Part shown: one piece after another, positions 5,801 to 15,148 of the stretch
How the letters are laid out: the number at the start of each line of letters is the position of its first letter
Position numbering within the stretch: position 1 is the first letter of the stretch
Source of the DNA: Paenibacillus sp.
Lineage (GTDB): Bacteria > Bacillota > Bacilli > Paenibacillales > YIM-B00363
Direction: 5' to 3'
Length of the DNA: 64,000 nt
Assembly: GCF_035645195.1 (NCBI RefSeq)
Contig: NZ_DASQNA010000013.1
Coordinates: 1-64,000 of the forward strand
Program-made: the position numbers and the translations under genes
The notes under the pieces: model-generated
What the model was told of the DNA's origin: nothing
Database searches by the model: none
What the model saw: only the letters and a program-made list of their open reading frames with translations

Positions 5801-7177
5801 GAACGTTGCGAACTCGTCGACAACTTTGCCGTCGACCATTTTGACGCCGGCGAGCTCGATGATTTTGTTGTTCACGACCGACAGACCCGTCGTCTCGACG
5901 TCGTACACGACGTACGTCGCGCCCGCGAGCGGCCGATCGTCCGGCTTCAGTACGACCGGGACGGCGTCGTTGACGACGTTCGCCTCCACGCCGTAAATCA
6001 TCTTGATGCCGTTCTTTTTCGCGACCTTCGCCGCTTCCGGGTACGCCTGCACTGCCGCGTGGTCGGTGATCGCGATCGCTTTGTGGCCCCATTTGGCAGC
6101 CAGCTTCACGTATTCGCCGATGTCGCTCACCGCGTCCATCGTGCTCATCGTCGTGTGCAGATGAAACTCCACGCGCTTCTCCGCGGCGTCGTCCATCCGC
6201 TCCGGCGGCGCGAGCACCTCGTTCAGGTCGTTGACCATCATGACGAGCTCCGGTACCTGCATGAATCGGTCGTACTCGACCTTCCCGCGCAGACGTACCC
6301 ATTTGCCGACGGTAAGCAGCTTCAGCGTCTTCACGTCTTCCTTCGTTTTGGCGAAGCATTTGCACTGGAGCGAATCCGTGAAGTCGGTGATCGAGAACTG
6401 GAACAGCGTGCTGCCGTTGCGCAGCTCCTTCACCTCGAGCTGGAAGACGGTGCCCTGAATCGTAACCTTCTTCTCTTCTTCTTGGATGTTCTGGATCGGC
6501 ACCGGCTGGTCTTTGATGTCGTAGCCGTACATCAGCTTATCCGGCGCATCGCTGGCCGCCGGCTCCGGTTCGCCCCCGTACGCCGCCTCGGACAGCAGCT
6601 CCTGGGTGAACATCCGCTCTTCCTCCAGGATTTTCGCCTGAAACCGTTCGTACTCCTCCGCCCGGTTTTCCGTAACGGAAAATTTCACGCGCAGCTCGCG
6701 CGCGAAATATTTCGAGTAGAACGTCTTGATCAGCTCGTCGACGCCTTTCTTCTTCGCCAGCTCCAGCGCGGTGTTGTCCAGCAGCGTCACATTGACGAGG
6801 TTGCCTTCCGTCTCCACCTTCGCCTTCGCCAGCCAGCCGTTGACCGATGCGACCTCGCGCTGCGCCCAATCGACGAACAGCGGCCAATACGCGTCGATCA
6901 GCTCGGCGTCCGCGACCTCCGGATCGTAGACGAGCACGAAGCGAATCGCAGCGACCTGCGCGAACCGCTCGACGACCGCCTTGCAGAACGCGCGGTACAC
7001 GTCCGCAGGCACGAGCGTCGATTTGCGCAGGACGAACGTCCACTCGCGGTTCGTCCGGCTCGTCTCCACCCGATCGATATACCCGTCCCGAAAAAAAGAA
7101 TCGATTACGTCGGTCGGGATGCCCGCCTGCTTCATCAGAAGCTCGAATCGATTCCGTTTGTCAGCCACAACGCTCAA
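2867..7177 (-). CDS. polC: DNA polymerase III alpha subunit, PolC type
   Basis: This is the main replicative polymerase of low-GC Gram-positives, 1436 residues, the usual size. In order it has N-terminal domains, an OB-fold (about 235-320), a PHP domain starting near residue 335 (VEFHLHTT), and an inserted DnaQ-like 3'-5' proofreading exonuclease near 424 (VYDVETTGL). It continues with a Cys zinc motif near 909 (CLECQY...CPRCGKPL) and the polymerase palm (VPDIDLNFSG near 964). The TTG start is chosen because GGAGGAGACCC lies just before it. As in B. subtilis it is the last gene of the dxr-rseP-proS-polC series. The rimP-nusA-infB operon that normally follows is absent here, replaced by the small gene and the mobile region. 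Confidence 0.98.
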   Translation of the reverse strand: MSVVADKRNRFELLMKQAGIPTDVIDSFFRDGYIDRVETSRTNREWTFVLRKSTLVPADVYRAFCKAVVERFAQVAAIRFVLVYDPEVADAELIDAYWPLFVDWAQREVASVNGWLAKAKVETEGNLVNVTLLDNTALELAKKKGVDELIKTFYSKYFARELRVKFSVTENRAEEYERFQAKILEEERMFTQELLSEAAYGGEPEPAASDAPDKLMYGYDIKDQPVPIQNIQEEEKKVTIQGTVFQLEVKELRNGSTLFQFSITDFTDSLQCKCFAKTKEDVKTLKLLTVGKWVRLRGKVEYDRFMQVPELVMMVNDLNEVLAPPERMDDAAEKRVEFHLHTTMSTMDAVSDIGEYVKLAAKWGHKAIAITDHAAVQAYPEAAKVAKKNGIKMIYGVEANVVNDAVPVVLKPDDRPLAGATYVVYDVETTGLSVVNNKIIELAGVKMVDGKVVDEFATFIDPHEKIPYNITQLTNITDDMVAGAPEESEIIPKFVEWVGDAVLVAHNARFDTGFLQAACKRHGLPEMPNPVLDTLELARLLFPSMKNHRLNTLADKFKVSLESHHRAIDDSKALGEVLTHLLKEADGRNMKVLSQLNDYVGTDLSNTRPFHCNIYALNAVGKKNLYKLISLSHTEYFNRVACIPKSKLEELREGLLVMSGCEKGEFFEAVLNKSLEEAESVAEFYDVLEIQPLTFYEHLVDKGLVGSAAQLQQAIRTVLAIGKKLGKPVVATGNVHYAHPRQKLFRDITIHGITGFSPLKDQRKPEAHFRTTKEMLAEFSFLGDDVAHEVVVKNTSELADRFETFELFPDKLFTPIIDGAEEEIRSKCYDTARKLYGDPIPEVVTARLEKELVPIIKYGFSANYLISERLVKKSNEDGYLVGSRGSVGSSVVATFLGISEVNPLPAHYLCLECQYSEWFLDGSYPSGFDLPNKDCPRCGKPLKGEGQDIPFETFLGFKGDKVPDIDLNFSGEYQPHAHNYTKVLFGEKNVFRAGTIGTVAEKTAYGFVKKYEEEKAVRWRSAEESRLALGCSGVKRSTGQHPGGIVVVPDYIEVEDITPVQFPADDTSADWKTTHFDYHAFDANLLKLDILGHDDPTMMRMLQDLTGVDPTTIPMNDPKVMSIFSSTEALGVTPQQIRSPVATYGVPEMGTRFVRQMLEETQPKTFADLLQISGLSHGTGVWLGNAQELIKNGTCTIKTVIGCRDDIMLYLIYKAGMDAALAFKITESVRKGKGLTDEWIEEMKKCGVPKWYIDSCLRIEYMFPKAHAAAYVISAVRTAFFKVYYPIQYYATYFTVRAEDFDLDLLAQGYDAILAKIIEIEEKGFNATTKEKNMISPLEMALEMTARGFTFKSLDLYKSDARKFLVDGDSLIPPFSAVAGIGENAARNIAAAREGGPFLSIEDFQQRSKASKTIIELLTGMGCFRGLPETNQLSLF

Positions 7178-7321
7178 AAGGGTCTCCTCCTACATCTCAT
7201 ACTTTTGCAACCGGCCCTCTTGACTCTGCAACTTTGCCTCTTTAGTTTGTGAAAACGCAGCGCGAACGCAGCCGTCCCCGGGAGAATACCGGGACCGGCG
7301 CGTCCGCGCGGCGGGAAAAGC
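7178..7321. other. proS-polC intergenic region
   Basis: This 144-bp gap contains an imperfect GTCCCCGG/CCGGGAC inverted repeat at about 7276-7295. It has no T run and so is not a convincing terminator. The polC ribosome-binding site is at its left end. I see no gene and no clear promoter in it. Confidence 0.4.
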
Positions 7322-8779
7322 TTAGTACGCCCGAGCGAAGGCGACCGTATGCTTGGCGTCGCCGCCGCACACGAGACATTTCGTTTTGCGTTCGGTCGGC
7401 TCGAACGGAATGTTCCGGCTCGTCGCGCCCGTTTCTTCCTTCACTTTGGACTCGCAGTCGCGCGAGCCGCACCAGCCGGCGAGGACGAAGCCTCTCAGCT
7501 TCTCGTCGTTCGCCTTCAGCTCGTCCAGCGTGTCGACGCTGCGAAGGTTTTCGTTCATGAATTGCAGCGCCCGCGCATACAGCTCCGCGTGCACGTCGTC
7601 CAGCATCCGCTGCACTTCGGCAACGATGTTGTCCAGCGCGACGATGCGCTTCTCGCCACTGACGCGCGAAGCGAGGACGGCTTGTCCGTTCTCCAAGTCG
7701 CGCGGCCCGAGCTCGATGCGAACCGGAATGCCGCGCATTTCGTACTCGTTGAACTTCCAGCCCGGGCTCAGGTCCGAACGATCGTCCATCCGGATGCGCA
7801 CGCCCGCTTTCTTCAGGTCGGACAGCACTTCGGCCGCCTTCGCCAGCACCGGCTCGCGCTTCGCCGGCGGACCGATCGGGATGAGCACCGCCTGCGTCGG
7901 CGCCACCTTCGGCGGCAAGACGAGACCTTTGTCGTCGCCGTGCACCATGATCAGCGCGCCGATGAGCCGCGTGGACACGCCCCAAGAGGTCGTATGCACG
8001 AACTGCTGCTTGTTCTCGCGGTCTAAATATTTAATGTCGAAGGCGCTCGCGAAATTCGTGCCGAGGTAGTGCGACGTACCGGCTTGGACGGCCCGTCCGT
8101 CGCGCATCATCGCCTCGATCGAATACGTGTCGACCGCGCCGGCGAACTTCTCCGATTCCGTCTTCTGCCCGACGATGACCGGAATCGCCAGCACGTTCTC
8201 GACGAATTCGCGGTACGTCTCTAGCATGAGCATCGTTTCCTTACGCGCGTCTTCCTCGTTCTCGTGCGCCGTGTGGCCTTCTTGCCACAGGAACTCGCTC
8301 GTCCGAAGAAACGGCAGCGTCCGCTTCTCCCAGCGCACGACGTTCGCCCACTGGTTGATCAGGACCGGCAAATCGCGGTACGAGTGAATCCACTTCGCGT
8401 ACATATGCCCGATCATCGTTTCCGACGTCGGACGAATGGCGAGACGCTCCTCGAGCTTCTCCCCGCCCGCCTCGGTCACCCACGGCAGTTCCGGATTGAA
8501 GCCTTCGACGTGCTCCTTCTCTTTCTCGAAGAAGCTCTCCGGGATGAATAACGGGAAATACGCGTTCCGGTGACCCGTCGCCTTGAACCGGTCGTCGAGC
8601 TGACGCTGGATCAATTCCCAAAGCTCGTAGCCGTCCGGCTTAAAGACGATACAGCCGCGCACCGGCGCGTAATCCATCAGATCCGCCTTGCGGATCGCAT
8701 CCAAATACCAACGGGAAAAATCTTCGCTCTGCGGCGTAATTTCCCGATTGCCTGCCTGATTGTCCGTGTTTTTCGTCAT
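7322..8779 (-). CDS. proS: Prolyl-tRNA synthetase, archaeal/eukaryotic-type (ProS type 3)
   Basis: This charges tRNA-Pro with proline in the cytoplasm. At 485 residues it is the compact form lacking the roughly 180-residue editing insertion of bacterial-type ProRS (about 565 residues). Class II motifs are visible: RPTSETMIGH (motif 2 region) and GVSTRLIGAL (motif 3 region), followed by an anticodon-binding domain (PTQAVLIPIG onward). The C-terminal extension has paired cysteines, WCGSRDC and CLVCGG, a zinc-binding tail typical of the archaeal/eukaryotic type. It occupies the rseP-proS-polC slot where B. subtilis carries the bacterial type, so it may be an in-place replacement. The start follows GGGGGTAACGGGTCTA. 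Confidence 0.95.
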   Translation of the reverse strand: MTKNTDNQAGNREITPQSEDFSRWYLDAIRKADLMDYAPVRGCIVFKPDGYELWELIQRQLDDRFKATGHRNAYFPLFIPESFFEKEKEHVEGFNPELPWVTEAGGEKLEERLAIRPTSETMIGHMYAKWIHSYRDLPVLINQWANVVRWEKRTLPFLRTSEFLWQEGHTAHENEEDARKETMLMLETYREFVENVLAIPVIVGQKTESEKFAGAVDTYSIEAMMRDGRAVQAGTSHYLGTNFASAFDIKYLDRENKQQFVHTTSWGVSTRLIGALIMVHGDDKGLVLPPKVAPTQAVLIPIGPPAKREPVLAKAAEVLSDLKKAGVRIRMDDRSDLSPGWKFNEYEMRGIPVRIELGPRDLENGQAVLASRVSGEKRIVALDNIVAEVQRMLDDVHAELYARALQFMNENLRSVDTLDELKANDEKLRGFVLAGWCGSRDCESKVKEETGATSRNIPFEPTERKTKCLVCGGDAKHTVAFARAY

Positions 8780-8787
8780 TAGACCCG

Positions 8788-10068
8788 TTACCCCCGAAAC
8801 AAACGCAAAATATCGTTATATGTGACAGCGACCATAAGCAGCATCAGCATCGCGAAGCCGATGAAGTGGACGAGGCTTTCCCGATCGCGGTCGATCGGCC
8901 GGCCGCGAATCGCCTCGAGGCCGAGGAACAGCAGTCGGCTTCCGTCCAGCGCCGGCACCGGCAGCAGGTTGAAGATCGCCAGGTACAAGCTCAGCATCGC
9001 CGCCCACCACGTGTAATACAAAAGGCCGGCGTTCGCAAGCTGCAGCGTCATTTCCGCCATGCGGACCGGTCCGCCCAAGTCGTCCAGCGTGAACTGGCCG
9101 AGAACGAGCATTTTGAAGCCTTCGAAAATGGTTACCGTCGCCGCCCACATCGTCGTGAAGCCGTTCGTCAGCCCTTCCTGCAGCGTGGCCGGCCGGGTGA
9201 GCGGCATCATTTCGACGCCGACGCGGATTTGCGCATTGCCGTTCGGATCCTCCGCCTCGATCGGCGTCATCTCCACGGCCACAGGTTTTCCGTCGCGCAG
9301 CACGACCCACTCCATCGGCTGGTCGGGAGACGAGGTGACGAGCTCGCGGATTTTCGACGAATTCGGCCCGATCTCGATGCCGTTGATCGATTGAATGATG
9401 TCGCCCGAACGAATGCCCGCCGCTTCCGCCGGTTCGCCCGGCGTTACCTTGTTGACGACGACGTTCACCGCGACGCCGTTGAGGAACGCGAAGGCGATGA
9501 ACAAGCCCGCCGCCAGGATGACGTTCATCATCGGGCCGGCGAATATCGCCATCGCCCGCTGCCGCACCGTCTTGCCGGCGAACTGGCGATCCCACGGCGC
9601 GATCTGCATCGCTTGGCCGCGGGCGATCGTCACCGCTTCGGGATCGATCCGATACCGCTCTTCGATGCCGTCGACGTCGAGCCGAAGCTCCAGCCGATGC
9701 TCGAGGTCGATCGATTTCACCTCGCCGCGCACCGCGTTCATCCGCTCGTCGATGCGGTCGAGATACAGCCGCTTGACGACGTCGCCGTCCGCCTCCACCG
9801 CGATCGTCTGGCCGGGCGCGACGTTCACCGTCTCCGGATCCTCGCCCGCCATGCGGACGTAACCGCCGAACGGAAGCAGCCGCAGCGTATATTTCGTCTC
9901 GCCTCTGCGGAACGCGAACACCTTCGGGCCGAAGCCGATCGCGAATTCGCGCACGAGAATGCCCGCCCGCTTCGCGAAATAAAAATGACCCCACTCATGA
10001 ATCGTCACCAACACGAAAAACAGTAAAACCGTCAGGGCGATGTTCTGCGGAGTCAATTGAGCCGTCAT
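8788..10068 (-). CDS. rseP: RIP metalloprotease RseP (RasP/YluC)
   Basis: A membrane-embedded site-2 protease that cleaves anti-sigma factors, signal-peptide remnants and other membrane substrates within the bilayer; 426 residues. The zinc motif HEWGH lies near residue 26 in the first membrane helix. A PDZ domain is centred on GEPAEAAGIRSGDIIQSING, and the second catalytic motif FNLLPVPALDG lies near residue 372, followed by two more hydrophobic helices. The ATG at 10068 is preferred; the adjoining TTG at 10071 is nearly as good relative to the AAGGAGGAAC ribosome-binding site. The middle is somewhat longer than usual (about residues 90-170). It sits between dxr and proS as in B. subtilis. 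Confidence 0.95.
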   Translation of the reverse strand: MTAQLTPQNIALTVLLFFVLVTIHEWGHFYFAKRAGILVREFAIGFGPKVFAFRRGETKYTLRLLPFGGYVRMAGEDPETVNVAPGQTIAVEADGDVVKRLYLDRIDERMNAVRGEVKSIDLEHRLELRLDVDGIEERYRIDPEAVTIARGQAMQIAPWDRQFAGKTVRQRAMAIFAGPMMNVILAAGLFIAFAFLNGVAVNVVVNKVTPGEPAEAAGIRSGDIIQSINGIEIGPNSSKIRELVTSSPDQPMEWVVLRDGKPVAVEMTPIEAEDPNGNAQIRVGVEMMPLTRPATLQEGLTNGFTTMWAATVTIFEGFKMLVLGQFTLDDLGGPVRMAEMTLQLANAGLLYYTWWAAMLSLYLAIFNLLPVPALDGSRLLFLGLEAIRGRPIDRDRESLVHFIGFAMLMLLMVAVTYNDILRLFRG

Positions 10069-10190
10069 CAAAGTAAGCCGTTCCTCCTTACGCTCCCGGA
10101 TGCAGCACATCCCAATCCCGGGGCAGTATGTCCTTATAGCTTACCATTATTCCCGAGGACGCTTCAAGAGAACGGAAACCGGGAGAAATT

Positions 10191-11330
10191 TCACAATTTT
10201 GCCGCGAAATCCCTTGCCCACGCGTCGGCTTCCCGAATCGCGCCGAGATCGGCCGCGCCGACGACGTCGTGCTTCGCGAGCGTCGATTCGACGATCGACT
10301 CGATCGCAAGGAACGGCACGGCGCCGGATAAGAAACGCGACACCGCGACCTCGTTGGCGGCGTTGAACACCGCCGTCGCCGTCCCGCCCGCGCGGCCCGC
10401 TTCATACGCGAGGCGCATCATCGGGTACCGCTCGAAGTCCATCGGGCGGAACGTGAGCTTGCCGAGCGCCGCGAGGTCCAGCGAATCGGCCGGCGAGCTC
10501 GGCCGTTCCGGGAAGGTAAGCGCATATTGGATCGGCACCCGCATATCCGGAACGCCCAATTGCGCGATGACGCTTTTATCTAAAAATTCGACGTACGAGT
10601 GAATGATCGATTCCGGGTGGACGAGCACGCGAATGCGGTCGTAGTCGACGCCGAACAGCCAATGCGCCTCGATGACCTCGAGGCCCTTGTTCGCCATCGT
10701 CGCCGAATCGATCGTCACCTTCGCGCCCATCGACCAGTTCGGATGCTTCAGCGCGTCGGCGACGGTCACGTTCGCGAGTTCGTGCCGCCCGCGGTCGCGG
10801 AAGCTGCCGCCGGACGCCGTCAGCGTCAGCGCCAGCACATCGTCGATGCGCGAGCCGTTCAGCGATTGGAAGATCGCGGAATGCTCGCTGTCGACCGGGA
10901 TGAGCGGCACGCCGCGCAGCCGCGCGCGCTCGGTGACGATGCGGCCGGCGGCGACGAGCGTCTCCTTGTTGGCGAGCGCGATCGCCTTGCCCGCGTCGAT
11001 GGCGGCGAGCGTCGGCTCGCAGCCGGCGCTGCCGACCATCGCCGACACGACGACGTCGGCGTCGTTCTCCGCCGCCACCGCGCGCACCCCTTCGTCGCCG
11101 TACAGGACGCGGGTGCCCGCCGGCACGAGCGCCGCGAGCCGCTCGGCATGCGCCTTCGTCGCGACCGACACGATCTCCGGCCGGAACCGGTGCGCCTGCT
11201 CCACGAGCAGCTCCACGTTCGAGCCCGCCGCGAGCGCCGCCACGCGAAACCGCTCCGGATGATGCGCCGCGATGTCGAGCGTTTGCGTGCCGATCGAGCC
11301 CGTGCTTCCCAAAATCGCGATTGTTTTCAT
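10191..11330 (-). CDS. dxr: 1-deoxy-D-xylulose-5-phosphate reductoisomerase
   Basis: The first committed enzyme of the MEP isoprenoid pathway, converting DXP to MEP with NADPH; 379 residues, the family's normal length. The N-terminal Rossmann motif ILGSTGSIGTQTLDI binds NADPH, and the metal/substrate motif is PVDSEHSAIFQ. The SGGSFRD loop and the C-terminal ANEVAVSRFL segment also match. Together with uppS and cdsA it makes a local cluster for undecaprenyl and phospholipid precursors. The gap to rseP is about 120 bp without a recognisable site. Confidence 0.97.
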   Translation of the reverse strand: MKTIAILGSTGSIGTQTLDIAAHHPERFRVAALAAGSNVELLVEQAHRFRPEIVSVATKAHAERLAALVPAGTRVLYGDEGVRAVAAENDADVVVSAMVGSAGCEPTLAAIDAGKAIALANKETLVAAGRIVTERARLRGVPLIPVDSEHSAIFQSLNGSRIDDVLALTLTASGGSFRDRGRHELANVTVADALKHPNWSMGAKVTIDSATMANKGLEVIEAHWLFGVDYDRIRVLVHPESIIHSYVEFLDKSVIAQLGVPDMRVPIQYALTFPERPSSPADSLDLAALGKLTFRPMDFERYPMMRLAYEAGRAGGTATAVFNAANEVAVSRFLSGAVPFLAIESIVESTLAKHDVVGAADLGAIREADAWARDFAAKL

Positions 11331-11340
11331 GAAACCTCTC

Positions 11341-12135
11341 CTATTGCGGCAGCAGCCCGAGCAGATGGACGAACGGAAACACGATGATCCACGAATCCGT
11401 CCGGTCCAGGATGCCCCCGTGGCCGGGCAAAATCGTGCCGGAATCTTTAATGTTGCGCACGCGCTTGTACGCGGATTGGATCAGATCGCCGAGCTGGCCG
11501 AGAACCGACACGAGCAAGCCGATGGCGACGGCTTCCCGCACGGTGAGCAGTTCGGGGCGAATCATCGCGAACGCGACCGCCGTCGCGATCGACACGAGGA
11601 TGCCGCCGACGGCGCCTTCCACCGTCTTCTTCGGCGAAATCGACGGCCACAGCAGCTTCTTCCCGAGCAGCCTGCCCGCGAAATACGCGCCGACGTCGGT
11701 CAGCCAAATGCAGCCGAACAGCAGCAGCGTCCAGAAGAGCCCCTCCGGCATCCAGCGCGTGTAGATCATATAGTGAAACCCGACGCCTATGTAAACGACA
11801 CCGATAAACAGCAGCGCGATTTTATCGATGCTCGTCCGATTTTGCGAAATGACCGTCAGCGCGAAAAACAAAAACATGAGCAGCCAGACGACCGTCTGCT
11901 GCGGCGGCACGCTCCAGCCGAACAGCATGTTCCATGGCACGACCAGATACAGGATGCCGGCGAAGCCGACGAGCGACGCGGGTTCCCTCGCTTTGGCCCC
12001 GTTCAGCCTCACGAACTCCTGGTAGGCGATGACCGCCAGCAGCGTGATTAGCAGCGTATACCAGCCGCTGCCCGCGGCCAGCATCGTCAGAAAGAAAAGC
12101 GCGGCAAGCAATCCCGTAATGATGCGTTGACGCAT
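11341..12135 (-). CDS. cdsA: Phosphatidate cytidylyltransferase
   Basis: This makes CDP-diacylglycerol from phosphatidic acid and CTP, the branch point to phosphatidylglycerol and phosphatidylethanolamine. It is a 264-residue integral membrane protein with about eight hydrophobic segments. The family signature is at the C-terminus: KDSGTILPGHGGILDRTDS, including the metal-binding Asp residues. WLTDVGAYFAGRLLG and SPKKTVEGAVGG are further conserved blocks. It lies between uppS and dxr in the conserved order, with a gap to dxr of only 10 bp. Confidence 0.96.
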   Translation of the reverse strand: MRQRIITGLLAALFFLTMLAAGSGWYTLLITLLAVIAYQEFVRLNGAKAREPASLVGFAGILYLVVPWNMLFGWSVPPQQTVVWLLMFLFFALTVISQNRTSIDKIALLFIGVVYIGVGFHYMIYTRWMPEGLFWTLLLFGCIWLTDVGAYFAGRLLGKKLLWPSISPKKTVEGAVGGILVSIATAVAFAMIRPELLTVREAVAIGLLVSVLGQLGDLIQSAYKRVRNIKDSGTILPGHGGILDRTDSWIIVFPFVHLLGLLPQ

Positions 12136-12166
12136 GTCAGCCGTACTCCCTTCTTCGCCGCCTCCG

Positions 12167-12931
12167 TTACAGCTTCCCGTATCGGCGCGCGCGCCCTTGA
12201 TAAGAACGAATGGCTTCGTGGAAATGCTCCGTACTGAAATCCGGCCAGAACACGTCAGTAAACCAGAGCTCCGTATACGCGAGCTGCCATAGCATGAAGT
12301 TGCTGATGCGCACCTCGCCGCTCGTCCGGATCAGCAGGTCGAGCTCCGGCAAACCGTCCGACTGCAAAAACGCGTTGATATCGGCTTCCGTCAGCTCATC
12401 GGGGTCGAGCCGGCCGTCCCTCGCCGCCTCGGCGACTTGACGCATGCCGAGCAGCAGCTCGCGGCGGCCGCCGTAATTCATCGCAAAATTCAAAATAAGT
12501 CCGGTATTATGCCGAGTCTCCTCGATGGCCGCATCGACCGCCCGCAGCGTATGCTCAGGGAGCCCTTCCCGCTCTCCCATCATGCGGATGCGCACGTTTT
12601 TCGCCTTCAGCTCCTCGATTTCCAGCGGAAAAAATTCTTGAGGCAGCTTCATGAGAAAATCGACTTCTTCTTGCGGACGCTTCCAATTTTCGGTCGAGAA
12701 CGCGTACAGCGTTAACGCCTTGATGCCGAGCGCATCGGCGGCGATCGCGATCGTCTTGACGTTCTTCATGCCGGCTCGGTGGCCGGCGATGCGCGGCATC
12801 CCGCGCTGCCGGGCCCACCGCCCGTTGCCGTCCATGATGATGGCGACATGCTTCGGAACGTTGTCAAGGCGCACCGGCTCGTCCGTCGACGGCTTCTTTC
12901 CCTCTCGGAACCACCCGAAAAGACGGTTCAT
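12167..12931 (-). CDS. uppS: Undecaprenyl diphosphate synthase (isoprenyl transferase)
   Basis: This condenses isopentenyl diphosphate with farnesyl diphosphate to give the C55 lipid carrier used in cell-wall synthesis. The protein has 254 residues. The catalytic block IIMDGNGRWARQRG holds the key Asp, and ALTLYAFSTENWKRP and LLIRTSGEVRISNFMLWQ are conserved; E. coli-type numbering would place the IPP-binding RTSGExR motif in the latter. The start at 12931 is preferred over the longer frame to 12976 because GGAAGGGG lies just before it and the longer N-terminus runs into the frr terminator hairpin. Confidence 0.96.
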   Translation of the reverse strand: MNRLFGWFREGKKPSTDEPVRLDNVPKHVAIIMDGNGRWARQRGMPRIAGHRAGMKNVKTIAIAADALGIKALTLYAFSTENWKRPQEEVDFLMKLPQEFFPLEIEELKAKNVRIRMMGEREGLPEHTLRAVDAAIEETRHNTGLILNFAMNYGGRRELLLGMRQVAEAARDGRLDPDELTEADINAFLQSDGLPELDLLIRTSGEVRISNFMLWQLAYTELWFTDVFWPDFSTEHFHEAIRSYQGRARRYGKL

Positions 12932-12976
12932 GACGCTTCCCCTTCCGCTTCCCGCGTTAACGTGTTTATGCAACAA

Positions 12977-13001
12977 CCCCCTGCCGCATGAAGCCAGGGG
13001 G
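12977..13001 (-). terminator. Hairpin after frr
   Basis: CCCCCTG (12977-12983) and CAGGGGG (12995-13001) pair with an 11-base loop between frr and uppS. On the minus strand it is followed by TTGTTG, a poor T run. It could be a partial terminator or an RNA-processing hairpin. Confidence 0.5.
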
Positions 13002-13015
13002 CCGTTCGAGTACGA

Positions 13016-13570
13016 TCACACTTCCATGATTTCCTTCTCTTTAGCGGCAAGCACTTTGTCGACTTCCGCCACGAACCGGTCGGTCAGCTTTTGGATGTCG
13101 TCCTGATGGCGCTTGGACTCGTCCTCCGAAATCTGATCCTTCTCCAGCTTCTTGATGTCGTCGTTCGCGTCGCGGCGAATGTTGCGGATCGCTACCTTCG
13201 CCTCTTCGCCGAACTTTTTCGTCATTTTCACGAGGTCCGCACGGCGTTCCTCCGTCAGCGGCGGCATCACGAGGCGGATCGCGTTCCCGTCGTTCGTCGG
13301 CGTAATGCCGAGATCCGATTTCATGATCGCCTTCTCGATCGCCGAGAGCGAGCTCTTATCCCACGGCTGGATGAGCAGCGTGCGAGAATCCGGCGTATTG
13401 ATGTTCGCCAGCTGGTTGACCGGCGTCGGCGTGCCGTAATATTCGACTTGGATGCGGTCGAGCAGCGCCGGCGTGGCCCGGCCCGCGCGCAGCGTGGACA
13501 GGTCGCGCTTCAGCGCGCCGATCGCTTTCTCCATCCGTTCTTCTGCGTTCTTCTTAATCGTTGCCGGCAT
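13016..13570 (-). CDS. frr: Ribosome recycling factor
   Basis: Splits the post-termination ribosome together with EF-G. It has 184 residues, matching the family (about 185). The start [17 protein letters not shown] is preceded by GGGAG; the open frame extends further upstream only because it overlaps pyrH out of frame. Conserved blocks include [30 protein letters not shown] and [14 protein letters not shown], forming the three-helix bundle and beta/alpha/beta domain. It lies 5 bp after pyrH. Confidence 0.97.
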   Translation of the reverse strand: MPATIKKNAEERMEKAIGALKRDLSTLRAGRATPALLDRIQVEYYGTPTPVNQLANINTPDSRTLLIQPWDKSSLSAIEKAIMKSDLGITPTNDGNAIRLVMPPLTEERRADLVKMTKKFGEEAKVAIRNIRRDANDDIKKLEKDQISEDESKRHQDDIQKLTDRFVAEVDKVLAAKEKEIMEV

Positions 13571-13575
13571 AGAAA

Positions 13576-14388
<813 letters not shown>

Positions 14389-15039
14389 TTACTTGTTCAC
14401 TTGCGCCATGACTTCTTCGACGAAGTTATCCTGTTTCTTCTCCAGGCCTTCGCCGAGCTCGAAGCGGACGAAGCGGCGGATCGAGATGTTCTCGCCGATG
14501 GTGGCGATCTTTTCGTTCACGAGCGTTTGGATCGTTTTTTCCGGATCTTTGACGAACGTCTGCTCCAGCAAGCAGAACTCTTCGTAGTACTTGCTCATGC
14601 GGCCTTCGACCATTTTGTCGACGATGTGCGCCGGCTTGCCTTCGTTGAGTGCTTGCGCGCGGAGAATTTCTTTCTCCTTCTCAAGCTCTTCTTGCGGCAC
14701 TTCTTCGCGGGTTACGTACTTCGGGCTCGCTGCCGCGATTTGCATCGCGACGTCTTTCACGAACTCGCGGAACGAATCCGTCTTCGCGACGAAGTCCGTT
14801 TCGCAGTTAACTTCTACAAGAACGCCGATCCGTCCGCCAGCGTGAATGTACGACTCTACGAGACCTTCCGTCGCGATCCGGCCCGCTTTGTTTTTCGCTG
14901 CGGCGAGACCCTTCTCGCGAAGAATTTCGCTCGCTTTCGTCAAATCGCCGTTCGCTTCCTCGAGTGCCTTTTTGCAATCCATCATGCCTGCGCCCGTCTT
15001 TTCGCGCAGTTCCTTTACCAATGCCGCAGTAACCGCCAT
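14389..15039 (-). CDS. tsf: Elongation factor Ts
   Basis: Nucleotide-exchange factor for EF-Tu. The 216-residue product is the short Gram-positive form. The N-terminal UBA-like domain contains [19 protein letters not shown], and the dimerisation/core region contains [16 protein letters not shown]. The start at 15039 follows AGGAGGATACCATA. The longer frame to 15120 is not used since it runs through the rpsB-tsf terminator hairpin. Confidence 0.97.
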   Translation of the reverse strand: MAVTAALVKELREKTGAGMMDCKKALEEANGDLTKASEILREKGLAAAKNKAGRIATEGLVESYIHAGGRIGVLVEVNCETDFVAKTDSFREFVKDVAMQIAAASPKYVTREEVPQEELEKEKEILRAQALNEGKPAHIVDKMVEGRMSKYYEEFCLLEQTFVKDPEKTIQTLVNEKIATIGENISIRRFVRFELGEGLEKKQDNFVEEVMAQVNK

Positions 15040-15084
15040 TATGGTATCCTCCTTTATATGGTAGAGCGTTAGTCTATGTATCCG

Positions 15085-15118
15085 AAAAAAAGGGGAGTGA
15101 TCGGTTTGATCAACCCCC
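15085..15118 (-). terminator. Terminator-like hairpin between rpsB and tsf
   Basis: AGGGGAGTGATC (15091-15102) pairs imperfectly with GATCAACCCCC (15108-15118). On the minus strand the stem is followed by seven T. It sits inside the rpsB-tsf pair and would reduce EF-Ts output relative to S2. Confidence 0.7.
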
Positions 15119-15148
15119 ACCCACCCTTTTCTTAGGTCTTACATTCCA

